From Pseudomonadota bacterium (GTDB lineage Bacteria; Pseudomonadota; Gammaproteobacteria; Halothiobacillales; Halothiobacillaceae): DNA of 64,000 nt. The stretch is from contig JAJYYE010000001.1 of NCBI GenBank assembly GCA_021801265.1, positions 248,001-312,000 on the forward strand, read 5' to 3'. Under the pieces are notes generated by a model, which saw nothing but the letters and a program-made list of their open reading frames with translations, was not told the DNA's origin and made no database searches. This document shows positions 32,340 through 41,833 of this stretch, piece by piece. Position numbers and translations under genes: made by a program. Position 1 is the stretch's first letter; each line of letters opens with the position of its first letter.

Positions 32340-35300
32340 CTACGTACCTGCCAATGCTTTCAGCGCCTGCTCGATTTCCTTCGCACTCGGCGCAGCTTTA
32401 CGCGCCAACTCCTGGGCGAACGTGGAAACACGCCACTCTTCGAGCTGTTCTTGCAACAACGACAATTGTGCGAATTGCGCGGGGTCTTTGCTGCTGCTTT
32501 GAATCCTTGCCATGACCTGGGCGGCCAGCGGCATGAACTGCACCCGCAGCATGCGATCGCGTTCGGGGTGGCGGTCGATTTTTTCCAGCCGTTTTTCGGC
32601 AGCGGTGAGATAACGCGGCAATTGTGCAAACAGGGGTGCGGGCGTGTGCCAGAGCATACCGGGGTAGAACAAGGCATCGAATTGTTCGGCGATTTCGCGC
32701 GCGGCCTCAATCTGCGAGAGCGGCAAGCGGCCTTTGAGTTTGCCGCGCAAGGTTTGATGCTGGGTGAACACCTGCCGCGTCTGGCTGGCCAATTGGCGAA
32801 CCGCCTCATCCAAAGCGGGTTTAAGTAGCAATACCCGCGCGGCAAGTGTCACTGCATCCCGCACGCGGGGTTGCCCATCCACTGCCAGCTGAGCTACGGC
32901 GCGGGCAATTAATTCGGCATCAAAGGCAGTATCGCGCCGACTCGGCAACACGAGGCCAAACTCCGGCAAAGGACGATTCACCGACCATTGGGCGTATTGC
33001 AAACGCGCCGCATCCAAACTGCGTTCTTGCTTTAAATATTGCGTTAAATGCCGAACCTGTTCCGGCAAAGCCAAAAGCAGCAAGCGAGTAACCCCGCTGC
33101 GGTGCGCCCCAGCGGCACGCGCCAGAGAATCCAACAACACGACCCGCACCCGCTCGCCACGATCAACCAATGCCGGATACGCGGTCAGCGCCGCGCCCTG
33201 CTCATCGACGATCAATTCTTCGGGCAAATCGCCCAGCGACCAATCGGTTAAGTCGTCCCGTTCAAGCCGATGACGGGTACGCTCGGTGAAGGCTTGCTCG
33301 GCAGCCGCTTGATGACGTGCCACCAATACCGCTAAATCCCGATCCGCATCCATGATCTCGCCTGCGGTATTCACCACCGCGAAGCGCATCCGCAAATGCG
33401 TTGCCAACTTGCGTTCATCAAACGATTCCGGCGCGAATTTATGCCCGGTCATGCGCTGTAATTGCTCGGCCAATTGCGGGATCAGTGCGCCCTTCTCCAT
33501 GCCGATGCGCTCAACCACCGCCGCTGCGAACTCCGGCGCGGGCACACAATGCCGCCGGTCGGCTTTGGGCAGGCCGCGAATCAGTGCTTCGATTTTCTCG
33601 CGACGCAAGCCGGGAATCAGGTGGCTCGCGCGGTCGGCATCGATCTGCGTGAGCGCGGCCAACGGCAGGCGCAGGGTCACACCGTCATCGGCGCTGCCCG
33701 GCGCAAAGTGATAGCTTAAGGGCAAGCTGAATGCACCCATCTGCAGGCGGTCAGGGAAGCCCGCCGGATCGTGCCGATCCGGTTCGCGCGCCATTAAATC
33801 TTCGCGGGTCATGCACAAGATATCGGGTTGCGTCGGCGTCACGGTTTTCAGCCAGCGGATTAAGCCCGGCGTGTCGAACACATCGACAGGCAGGCGCGTG
33901 GCATAAAAATCGAACAGGGTTTTATCGTCGATCAGTAAATCCGGACGACGACTGCGGGCTTCAATTTCCCGAATTTCATCAATCAGGGACTGATTGTCGC
34001 GCCAAAATTTCAATGTGCTCTCGAACGCACCTTCCACCAGTGCAGCGCGGATAAAAATCTCCCGGGCGGCCAGCGAATCGATGCGGCCAAAGTCGATACG
34101 CCGTTTGGTCACAATCGGCAAACCGAATAACCTTACTGTTTCAAAGGCGGCCACGCGGCCTGCGCGCTCATCCCAACGGGGTTCGCTATGCTCCACCGTG
34201 GTCAAATGCATCGCCAGCGCTTCGATCCAACGCGGATTAATCGCCGCGCCCATGCGGGCATACACCCGGCTGGTTTCAACAATTTCAGCGCTCATCAGCC
34301 ATTTGGGCTGGGTTTTGGCGAGTGCCGAACCGGGGAAAATCTGAAAGCGGCGGTTGTTCGCGCCGATATACATCGTGGGCGTGCGCTGTTTTTTGCCGCG
34401 ATTGTCTTTACCATCGTTTGTCTCGTTTTTATCGGTGCGGGTGGCCTCGTCACGCAGGCCGATATTCGCCAGCAAACCGGGCAAAATCGCTTGATGCAGG
34501 GCATCCAACCGTGCACGCAGCGGGGCTTCATCGCCCGCCACAATGGGTGGCAAGGGTATGGGGTCTGGCAATTTGGTTTTACCCAATTCATCGGCCTGCT
34601 CGCGCAGTTGGCCGAATAAATCATGCCATTCGAGCAGCCGGTTATATGACAGAAAATGCTTTTTCGCCCAGGTGCGACGCTGGCCTTGATTCTCGTGCCG
34701 CACGACCGCATGCCACGCATGCCACAGTGCCAGAATGCCGCCAAAATCAGAATCCGCCACCCGAAAGCCCTGCTGGGCCTGGTCGGCGGCTTGGGCGTGT
34801 TCAGCCGGGCGCTCGCGCGGATCTTGAATCGATAAAAACGAAACCACAATCAGCACATCCGCCGCCGTGGTATCCGTACCGACACGTGAATCCGGCAAAG
34901 CCGCCAGCAGCATGCGCCCCAGTGTGGGGTCAACTGGCAAACGCGCCAATTGCCGCCCCAGGCTGGTAATGCGCTGATGGGCATCCAGCGCGCCCAATTC
35001 AAACAGCAACCGCCGCGCCGCTGTCAGTTGCCGCGAATCGGGCGGTTCGATAAAGGGGAAATGTTCCGGCTCACCGAGTTTGAGCTCAATCAACCGCAGC
35101 ACGACCGAAGCGAGGTTGGTACGCAAAATCTCGGGATCGGTAAACGCCGGGCGGGCGGCAAAATCGGTGGCATCGTATAAACGAATGCACACGCCCGGTG
35201 CAATGCGCCCGCAGCGCCCCGTGCGCTGGTTGGCCGATGCCTGAGAAATGGCCTCGACCTGCAATTTCTGCACCCGAGAGCGTGGGCTGTAGCGGGCGAT

Positions 35301-36521
35301 GCGCGCCAGCCCCGAATCGATCACATAATGAATACCCGGCACGGTGAGCGAGGTTTCAGCGACGTTGGTCGTCAGCACCACGCGCCGCCCGGTGTGCGGG
35401 GAAAAAATCCGCTGCTGTTCGGCCGCCGAAAGCCGCGCAAACAGGGGCAGAATTTCAGTGTGGCGCAAACCGTGGCGGCTTAAACGCTGCGCGCAATCGC
35501 GGATTTCCCGCTCGCCAGGTAAAAACACCAGAATATCGCCATGACCATGGCTTTGTAGTTCATCGACCGCTGCCACAATCGCCGTCGCCAGATCCTGTTC
35601 TTCGGCTTGTTTTTCACCGACATCGTCATTGTTTCTGCGTGCAGTATCCAAAGGGCGGTACAACACTTCAACGGGGAAACTGCGACCCGCCACCGTCACA
35701 ATCGACGCATTCTGCCACGTACCGTCAGCATTTTTTTGCGCGAAATGGGTTGCGAAGCGTTCAGTATCAATGGTGGCGGAAGTAATCACCAGCCGAAATT
35801 CGGGGCGGCGATCGAGCAAACGACGCAAAATGCCGAGCAGAAAATCAATGTTCAGGCTGCGCTCATGCGCCTCGTCGATGATCAGCGCGTCGTACCGCAG
35901 CAAATCCGGATCGCTGTGAATTTCTGCCAACAAAATCCCATCGGTCATCACCGCCACGCGGCCCTCATGGCGGGTTTGATCGGAAAACCGCACCTTGTAG
36001 CCGACTACGCCTGCGCCTACAACACCGAGCTCTTCCGCCAAACGGCTGGCCACATTGCGCGCCGCAATCCGCCTCGGCTGGGTATGACCAATCTGCCCTG
36101 TGATGCCATAGCCCAATTCGAGCAGCATCTTGGGCAGTTGCGTGGTTTTGCCCGACCCCGTTTCGCCCGCAACGATCACGACTTGGTGCGCACGCAGCAA
36201 ATCCATAATGGCAGCACGCTGACCACTCACCGGCAAATCATCGGGATAATCGAACACCACCGCCGCCGCACGCCGCGCACTGATGAGCGCCGCGCTGGCT
36301 TCAAAGGCATCAACCAAGGCAGTGATCTGAGCGCTATCGAGCCGATGCTGGCGCAACTCGCGCTCGGCACGGTCGACGCGGCGGGTTAAAGCGGCCTGAT
36401 CACTCAGTGGCAAATCATCCAAATGCGCGCGCAAAAACGCGATAACATCCGCAGATGATGTGGAGATCGGCTCAGGTGCCGTGAGCAAAGGGGGTCTGGG
36501 TTCAGGTTGTGGCATAGTCAT
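32340..36521 (-). CDS. hrpA: ATP-dependent RNA helicase HrpA
   Basis: A very large DEAH-box helicase, 1393 residues, like E. coli HrpA (1300). GETGSGKTT near residue 116, DEAHERS near 215, SAT and QRTGRCGR motifs are present, then the HA2/OB segments and the long C-terminal domain special to HrpA. HrpA acts on mRNA and resolves stalled ribosomes. ATG at 36521 is the first in frame. Divergent from the TauE/SafE-like gene; 138 bases downstream (32202-32339) show nothing clear. Confidence 0.95.
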   Translation of the reverse strand: MTMPQPEPRPPLLTAPEPISTSSADVIAFLRAHLDDLPLSDQAALTRRVDRAERELRQHRLDSAQITALVDAFEASAALISARRAAAVVFDYPDDLPVSGQRAAIMDLLRAHQVVIVAGETGSGKTTQLPKMLLELGYGITGQIGHTQPRRIAARNVASRLAEELGVVGAGVVGYKVRFSDQTRHEGRVAVMTDGILLAEIHSDPDLLRYDALIIDEAHERSLNIDFLLGILRRLLDRRPEFRLVITSATIDTERFATHFAQKNADGTWQNASIVTVAGRSFPVEVLYRPLDTARRNNDDVGEKQAEEQDLATAIVAAVDELQSHGHGDILVFLPGEREIRDCAQRLSRHGLRHTEILPLFARLSAAEQQRIFSPHTGRRVVLTTNVAETSLTVPGIHYVIDSGLARIARYSPRSRVQKLQVEAISQASANQRTGRCGRIAPGVCIRLYDATDFAARPAFTDPEILRTNLASVVLRLIELKLGEPEHFPFIEPPDSRQLTAARRLLFELGALDAHQRITSLGRQLARLPVDPTLGRMLLAALPDSRVGTDTTAADVLIVVSFLSIQDPRERPAEHAQAADQAQQGFRVADSDFGGILALWHAWHAVVRHENQGQRRTWAKKHFLSYNRLLEWHDLFGQLREQADELGKTKLPDPIPLPPIVAGDEAPLRARLDALHQAILPGLLANIGLRDEATRTDKNETNDGKDNRGKKQRTPTMYIGANNRRFQIFPGSALAKTQPKWLMSAEIVETSRVYARMGAAINPRWIEALAMHLTTVEHSEPRWDERAGRVAAFETVRLFGLPIVTKRRIDFGRIDSLAAREIFIRAALVEGAFESTLKFWRDNQSLIDEIREIEARSRRPDLLIDDKTLFDFYATRLPVDVFDTPGLIRWLKTVTPTQPDILCMTREDLMAREPDRHDPAGFPDRLQMGAFSLPLSYHFAPGSADDGVTLRLPLAALTQIDADRASHLIPGLRREKIEALIRGLPKADRRHCVPAPEFAAAVVERIGMEKGALIPQLAEQLQRMTGHKFAPESFDERKLATHLRMRFAVVNTAGEIMDADRDLAVLVARHQAAAEQAFTERTRHRLERDDLTDWSLGDLPEELIVDEQGAALTAYPALVDRGERVRVVLLDSLARAAGAHRSGVTRLLLLALPEQVRHLTQYLKQERSLDAARLQYAQWSVNRPLPEFGLVLPSRRDTAFDAELIARAVAQLAVDGQPRVRDAVTLAARVLLLKPALDEAVRQLASQTRQVFTQHQTLRGKLKGRLPLSQIEAAREIAEQFDALFYPGMLWHTPAPLFAQLPRYLTAAEKRLEKIDRHPERDRMLRVQFMPLAAQVMARIQSSSKDPAQFAQLSLLQEQLEEWRVSTFAQELARKAAPSAKEIEQALKALAGT

Positions 36522-36605
36522 GCCGCCAGTGTTGGGGATAGACCGGAGCGAATCAAGCCCGCCCGCCGGTAAATGATGCCTGCAAATTTTTATCGAGGAG
36601 ATTTC

Positions 36606-37304
36606 ATGCCCGCAGATATGACTTTTTGGGCGGCCTTACTGGTCGGATTTTTTGGCGGCGTGCACTGCATCGGCATGTGCGGTGGCATTGTGGGCGCGCT
36701 TACCTTCGGCTTGCCCCCCGAAAAACGCGCCACTGCCAAGCAGCTGATGCCCTATTTACTGGCCTACAACCTCGCCCGCATCAGTTCGTATGTACTCGCC
36801 GGGGCGATTGCCGGATTAATCGGCGCGCTGGGGTTATCACTCATCCCCATGCAACACGCCCAGCTGTATTTACTGATGATTGCTGGTGGCTTCATGGTGC
36901 TGATGGGGCTGTATGTCGGCGGCTGGTGGTTTGGCCTAACGCGCATTGAACGTGTCGGCTCTCGGCTATGGCGCTATATCGAACCGTTTGGCCGCAAGCT
37001 CATGCCGGTAAAAAACCCGAAGCAAGCGTTATTGCTCGGCTTTGTGTGGGGCTGGCTGCCCTGTGGCTTGGTGTATAGCGTATTGATTTGGGCCCTTTCA
37101 GCAGGCAGTGCCACCCAAGGCGCGCTGCTCATGCTGGGCTTCGGCCTCGGCACCCTGCCGAATTTACTGCTCATGGGCGCATTCGCCGCCCAGCTTTCCG
37201 CCCTCACCCGCCAAAAATGGGTGCGCTGGATTGCTGGCGCCGCCGTCACCGGCTTCGGGCTTTATACCATGGGCATGGCAATTTGGAATATTCAGGCAGG
37301 TTAA
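36606..37304 (+). CDS. TauE/SafE-type (DsbD-like) membrane protein
   Basis: 232 residues, about six membrane helices. GVHCIGMCGG at the first helix, with its paired cysteines, and LGFVWGWLPCGLVYS in the middle are diagnostic of the UreH/DsbD-like sulfite-exporter-type family often found by cbb3 oxidase maturation genes. Probable role in thiol/metal transport or cytochrome maturation; no cbb3 genes are in this window. ATG 36606 follows GAGGAG; the earlier in-frame ATG at 36573 lacks a site. Confidence 0.85.
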   Translation: MPADMTFWAALLVGFFGGVHCIGMCGGIVGALTFGLPPEKRATAKQLMPYLLAYNLARISSYVLAGAIAGLIGALGLSLIPMQHAQLYLLMIAGGFMVLMGLYVGGWWFGLTRIERVGSRLWRYIEPFGRKLMPVKNPKQALLLGFVWGWLPCGLVYSVLIWALSAGSATQGALLMLGFGLGTLPNLLLMGAFAAQLSALTRQKWVRWIAGAAVTGFGLYTMGMAIWNIQAG

Positions 37305-37330
37305 TTCCTTCACGGTACAAGAAGGCTACG

Positions 37331-37387
37331 CGCCACACTGAAGCGGGTTTAAACACAGGACCATCGTGCTTCGCCTGGCGGTTTTTT
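37331..37387 (+). terminator. Possible terminator after the TauE/SafE-like gene
   Basis: Imperfect long stem (CGCCA with TGGCG, GAAGC with GCTTC inside) ending in GTTTTTTC. The loop is large, so the call is weak. Confidence 0.35.
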
Positions 37388-37447
37388 CATGATAAATCAG
37401 CGAGGCCTCTCAGGAAACGCCCCTTGGCACCCAGTAACAAAATATCG

Positions 37448-38275
37448 TTACTGGCCGTCCATCATTGCCTGGGCCCCGCCGCGAACAAACCAGTAATTAT
37501 GCACGCCATGCGCGCGCAGAAAATATTGCAAGGCCCGAACCTGTATACCTTTGACATCAATGAAATATAACGCCACGCCATCACGCTTGGCCTGCTCGAT
37601 GGCGGCAGCGAGCGCTGCCTCGTCCTGCAATGGAATATTCTGATCCCGCATCTGGAATAAAGAAATCCCCGCCCTTTGCCACGGCGCACGGATATCGATA
37701 ACCACCGCCTTCGGATCATTGTTTAGTTTGGCTAAAATTGCATCCGGCCCGAGAAGATGGGCACCGAACTCCTCATCTGAGATCAGCTGATCCGCCGAGC
37801 GCATTGGTTCGCCATTCAACACACACTCGGTCGGATGGGTATGCGCAAAAGCGTAAACGCCCGCATCAAAGACTCGCACATCGGGAATACCCGCCTGTGT
37901 GGCCAGCACCGCTGCCTTGAACGCCATAATGCAAACAGGTCCGATGCAATAAAACACCACCGGTTTTTTGGAGTTGCCGATGATGTGGCGCACGGCTGCC
38001 AGAAATTCATCCTTGGGTAAAATCACGGGGGCTGATTGCGCCCCGCGGATGTGCAGCACGTTGTAACTAAACGTGGATCGAGTATCGATAATCGTATACG
38101 CGTCCGGATTTTTTGCCAGATCGTCAGCGCTGATATATTTCAGGTTGAACGGCGCATACACCACTCTCGGCGGGGTCTGGGTTTGTTTGGCTGGCGACAT
38201 TTGATCCGCGTTCAGGGGCTGTACCGCAGCAAGCGCTGCAACGATAGATATCAGCGCTATAGAATAAATTTTCAT
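37448..38275 (-). CDS. Periplasmic tandem rhodanese-domain protein
   Basis: 275 residues with a signal peptide (cleavage near residue 23). The first rhodanese domain (about 45-150) has DTRSTFSYNVLHIRGA and a cysteine active loop starting at C110 (FYCIGPVC). The second (about 165-270) keeps the fold (VVIDIRAPWQRAG) but has no cysteine where the loop should be, so only the first can carry sulfane sulfur. It fits thiosulfate/persulfide handling in the periplasm. Between the TauE/SafE-like gene and the metal-efflux operon. Confidence 0.82.
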   Translation of the reverse strand: MKIYSIALISIVAALAAVQPLNADQMSPAKQTQTPPRVVYAPFNLKYISADDLAKNPDAYTIIDTRSTFSYNVLHIRGAQSAPVILPKDEFLAAVRHIIGNSKKPVVFYCIGPVCIMAFKAAVLATQAGIPDVRVFDAGVYAFAHTHPTECVLNGEPMRSADQLISDEEFGAHLLGPDAILAKLNNDPKAVVIDIRAPWQRAGISLFQMRDQNIPLQDEAALAAAIEQAKRDGVALYFIDVKGIQVRALQYFLRAHGVHNYWFVRGGAQAMMDGQ

Positions 38276-38450
38276 CCTAAATCCATTCCTGTTGATTGAT
38301 AGGCTTATTGATTAATCGGCATACGATTTTCATCCTGCTGCAGAGTACCCTCTCAATCCAGGATTGTAAAACATGGGGCGGGAATAGGGATCATCGTGAA
38401 TTTATAACGGGGGCGATGGGGCGGCTGGGCTTATTGTATCTTCGGCCAGC

Positions 38451-38503
38451 GCCAGGTTCGCACGGACTGTGCCCTGGCGAGTAGCCCGGATGAAATCCGG
38501 GGA
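38451..38503. repeat. REP-like paired palindromes
   Basis: Two adjacent hairpins: GCCAGG...CCTGGC with inner GCAC/GTGC (38451-38478) and CCCGGA-TGAAA-TCCGGG (38485-38501). The second belongs to the GTAGCCCGGATG...ATCCGGG type of repeat that is scattered in many proteobacterial genomes. It fills the gap after cusA; nothing else is seen in 38276-38537. Confidence 0.45.
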
Positions 38504-38537
38504 TTCCGTTACCGCGCCATCCGAGCCACTTGAGCGC

Positions 38538-41500
38538 TCAACCACCCGCGCTGGGCAAACCCCTTCGCTGCCACAGCCAATAAATCACCGGCAACAGGAA
38601 CATCGACAAGAGCGGTGCGGTAATCATGCCGCCGATCATGGGGGCGGCGATGCGCGACATCACTTCCGACCCCGTCCCGTGGCCGATCAGAATCGGGATG
38701 AGCCCGGCGAGAATCACCGCTACGGTCATGGCTTTGGGGCGCACCCGCAGCACCGCGCCTTCCATGATGGCACTGGCTAAATCGGCGCGGGTATTGAGTG
38801 TGCCGTTGCGGCGGCGATCATCAATGGCATGATCCAGATAAATCAGCATCACGACGCCAAATTCCGCCGAAACGCCCGCCAAGGCGATAAAGCCCACCGC
38901 CACCGCGATGGACAACTCAAAATTGAGCGCCCACAACAGCCAGAATCCGCCCACCAGCGCAAACGGCAAACTGCCCATAATCATCACGGCTTTGCCCCCA
39001 TGGCGGAAAATCAAGAACAGCAGCACGAAGATAATCGCCAAAGTCAGCGGCACCACTTGCTCCAGTCGTTTGCTGGCGCGTTGCAGGTATTGATATTGCC
39101 CCGTCCAATTGATGGCATAACCCGGCGGCAGGGCGACCTGCGCATCAACAATCCGCCGTGCACTGCTGACATAACCGCCCAAATCCACACCGTGGGTAGT
39201 GACAAATACAAACCCGGCTGGGCGGCTGTCTTCAGAGCGAATCATCGGTGGGCCATCAGTGACAGCGATGCTGGCAACCTGCCCCAAGGCCACGGTGGCA
39301 CCAGCAGGCGTCACAATCGGCAGGTCTTTCAGCGCCTCGATGCTGTCGCGGTCGGCGCGCGGATAACGAATGCTTACGGGAAAGCGCTCCAAACCTTCGA
39401 CGGTTTGCGTGACTTCCGCGCCACCGACGGCGAAATTAATCACATCCTGAATATCGGCGATATTGAGGCCAAAACGCGCCGCCTTGACGCGATCGGGCGT
39501 GATCTCGATATAACGCCCGCCGGTGGTGCGCTCGGCATACGCGGTGCGCGTGCCCGGTACACTATGCAACAACACCGATTCGACCTGCTGGCCAATGCGG
39601 GCAATTTCACCCAAATCGGGTCCGGTGATTTTCACGCCAATCGGCGTTTGAATGCCCGTGGTTTGCATGTCGATACGGGTTTTAATCGGCATCACCCAGG
39701 CGTTATTCAAGCCGGGAAACTGGATCTTCGCATTGAGATTATCAATGAGTTTGCCCAACGTCATACCCGCTGCCCATTCGCTGCGCGGTTTAAGCTGGAT
39801 GGTGGTTTCGATCATCTCCAGCGGCGCGGGGTCGGTGGCGGTATCGGCGCGACCAATTTTGCCAAATACCGATTTCACTTCCGGCTCCTGCGCGATGAGG
39901 CTATCTACTTGCTGCAAGAGCAGGCGCGCATCGCCAATCGATAACCCTGGCGCGGTGGTGGGCATGTACAGCAAATCACCTTCATCCAGTGTGGGCATAA
40001 ATTCGCTACCCAAACCCCGCCCCAGTTCCGCGATTTTCGGTACAGCGGCGAAGCTGTTTTCCCAACCCTTCGCCCAATCGCTTTGCCAATGGGTGACGCG
40101 CAACTGCCAATCGGCGCTGCCCGCCCACTTGAGCGGGGCAAGCAACCCGCCGATGCCAGACAGTGGCAATACCATCGACACCACAAACACCAGACTCAGG
40201 GCGATCAGGGTTTTCGGGAAGCGTAAGGCGACACGCAGGGCCGGGCGATATAACCCGATCAAGGCGCGATTGAGGGGGTTTTTGGTCTCCGGTGGAATTT
40301 TTCCGCGAATAAAATACCCCATCAGCACCGGCACCAGCGTCACCGCCAAGCCGGCGGCGGCGGCCATCGCATAGGTTTTGGTGAAGGCGAGTGGCGCGAA
40401 CATCCGACCCTCTTGCGCCTGCAGGGTGAACACTGGCATAAACGACAGCGTAATAATCAGCAACGAGAAAAACAGCGCCGGACCGACTTCGCCGGAGGCT
40501 TTCGCAATCAGCCGCCAATGATCCTCACCGGTTGGCGGGCTACCGTGTTCTTCCCGCCAAGCCGCCAAATGCCGATGCGCGTTTTCAATCAGCACAATCG
40601 CCGCATCGACCATCGCGCCAATGGCAATCGCAATGCCGCCGAGCGACATGATATTGGCATTGATGCCTTGGGCGTGCATCACAATAAACGCCATCAATAC
40701 CCCGAGCGGCAGGCTGACAATCGCCACCAGCGCAGAACGGAAATGCCACAAAAACACGATACACACAAGGGCAACCACGAGGAATTCTTCCAGCAACTTG
40801 CCGCTCAACGTGTCCACCGCGCGGTCAATCACACCGGAGCGGTCGTACACCGGCACAATCTCCACCCCCTTGGGCAGGCTGGGTTTGAGGTGGTCGAGCT
40901 TGGTTTTCACCGCTTCGATCACCGCACGGGCATTTTCCCCCGAGCGCATCACAATAATGCCGCCCACCACCTCGCCCTTGCCATTCAAATCGGCAATGCC
41001 GCGCCGCCCGGCAGGACCCAGACGCACGGTGCCCAAATCACGCACCAGTATCGGCGTGCCGCTTGCGGTGACACCCACCGGGATGCGTTCTATATCGGCT
41101 ACGCTTTTCAAGTAGCCGCGACTCGTCACCATATATTCCGCGCCGCCCAATTCGAGCACGCCTCCGCCCACTTCCTGATTACCCGCCGCCACGGCCGCCC
41201 TCAGCGTGTTGAGCGAAACCCCAAACGCACGCAGTCGATCGGGATCCACCACGATTTGATACTCCTGCACCATGCCGCCGACGGTGGCGACCTCAGCTAC
41301 ACCTGGCACCGTTTGCAACTGGAACTTCATGAACCAGTTTTGCAAGGTCGTGAGTTGCGACAAGTTCATGGTGCCGGAGGGATCGGTGAGCGCGTATTCA
41401 TACACCCAACCCACGCCGGTGGCATCCGGCCCGAGCTGCGGTTGCACGCCGGCAGGCAGGCTGGCTCTGGCTTGATTCAAATATTCCAGCACCCGTGCGC

Positions 41501-41819
41501 GCGCCCAATACAAATCGGTGCCGTCCTTGAAGGTGACATAAATATACGAATCACCATAAAACGAATAGCCGCGCACGGCGGTTGAACCGGGCACGGAAAG
41601 CAGGGTCGTGGTGAGGGGATAGGTGACTTGATCCTGCACCACCTGCGGCGATTGGCCGGGGTAGCTGGTTTTGATAATCACCTGCGTATCGGATAAATCC
41701 GGAATGGCATCCAAGGGCGTGGCGCGCCAGGAATACCAACCGACCACGGCCAGAATTGCCGCCAGCAAGAGCACCAGCACGCGGTTTTTAATCGAGGCTT
41801 CAATGATGGATTTAAGCAT
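38538..41819 (-). CDS. cusA: Heavy-metal efflux RND pump, CusA-type
   Basis: A 1093-residue proton-driven RND transporter with two sets of six membrane helices and large periplasmic loops. PLDAIPDLSDTQVIIKT and the GYSFYGDSYIYVTFKDGTD stretch are typical of monovalent copper/silver pumps; methionines lie around FMPTLDEGDLLYMPTTAPG, where CusA binds Cu(I)/Ag(I). The ATG at 41819 follows a G-rich site; a TTG two codons upstream is possible. Last gene of the operon, 14 bases after the adaptor gene. Confidence 0.9.
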   Translation of the reverse strand: MLKSIIEASIKNRVLVLLLAAILAVVGWYSWRATPLDAIPDLSDTQVIIKTSYPGQSPQVVQDQVTYPLTTTLLSVPGSTAVRGYSFYGDSYIYVTFKDGTDLYWARARVLEYLNQARASLPAGVQPQLGPDATGVGWVYEYALTDPSGTMNLSQLTTLQNWFMKFQLQTVPGVAEVATVGGMVQEYQIVVDPDRLRAFGVSLNTLRAAVAAGNQEVGGGVLELGGAEYMVTSRGYLKSVADIERIPVGVTASGTPILVRDLGTVRLGPAGRRGIADLNGKGEVVGGIIVMRSGENARAVIEAVKTKLDHLKPSLPKGVEIVPVYDRSGVIDRAVDTLSGKLLEEFLVVALVCIVFLWHFRSALVAIVSLPLGVLMAFIVMHAQGINANIMSLGGIAIAIGAMVDAAIVLIENAHRHLAAWREEHGSPPTGEDHWRLIAKASGEVGPALFFSLLIITLSFMPVFTLQAQEGRMFAPLAFTKTYAMAAAAGLAVTLVPVLMGYFIRGKIPPETKNPLNRALIGLYRPALRVALRFPKTLIALSLVFVVSMVLPLSGIGGLLAPLKWAGSADWQLRVTHWQSDWAKGWENSFAAVPKIAELGRGLGSEFMPTLDEGDLLYMPTTAPGLSIGDARLLLQQVDSLIAQEPEVKSVFGKIGRADTATDPAPLEMIETTIQLKPRSEWAAGMTLGKLIDNLNAKIQFPGLNNAWVMPIKTRIDMQTTGIQTPIGVKITGPDLGEIARIGQQVESVLLHSVPGTRTAYAERTTGGRYIEITPDRVKAARFGLNIADIQDVINFAVGGAEVTQTVEGLERFPVSIRYPRADRDSIEALKDLPIVTPAGATVALGQVASIAVTDGPPMIRSEDSRPAGFVFVTTHGVDLGGYVSSARRIVDAQVALPPGYAINWTGQYQYLQRASKRLEQVVPLTLAIIFVLLFLIFRHGGKAVMIMGSLPFALVGGFWLLWALNFELSIAVAVGFIALAGVSAEFGVVMLIYLDHAIDDRRRNGTLNTRADLASAIMEGAVLRVRPKAMTVAVILAGLIPILIGHGTGSEVMSRIAAPMIGGMITAPLLSMFLLPVIYWLWQRRGLPSAGG

Positions 41820-41833
41820 GTTCAAAGCCCCCC

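Noticed and set aside
38829-41585. Two long open frames (371 and 390 codons) on the plus strand opposite cusA
   Set aside because: They are antisense to a clear RND pump, have Arg/His/Gln-rich translations without homology and no ribosome binding sites; they arise from codon bias of the real gene. The same holds for antisense frames over rpoB, rpoC, hrpA and tuf.
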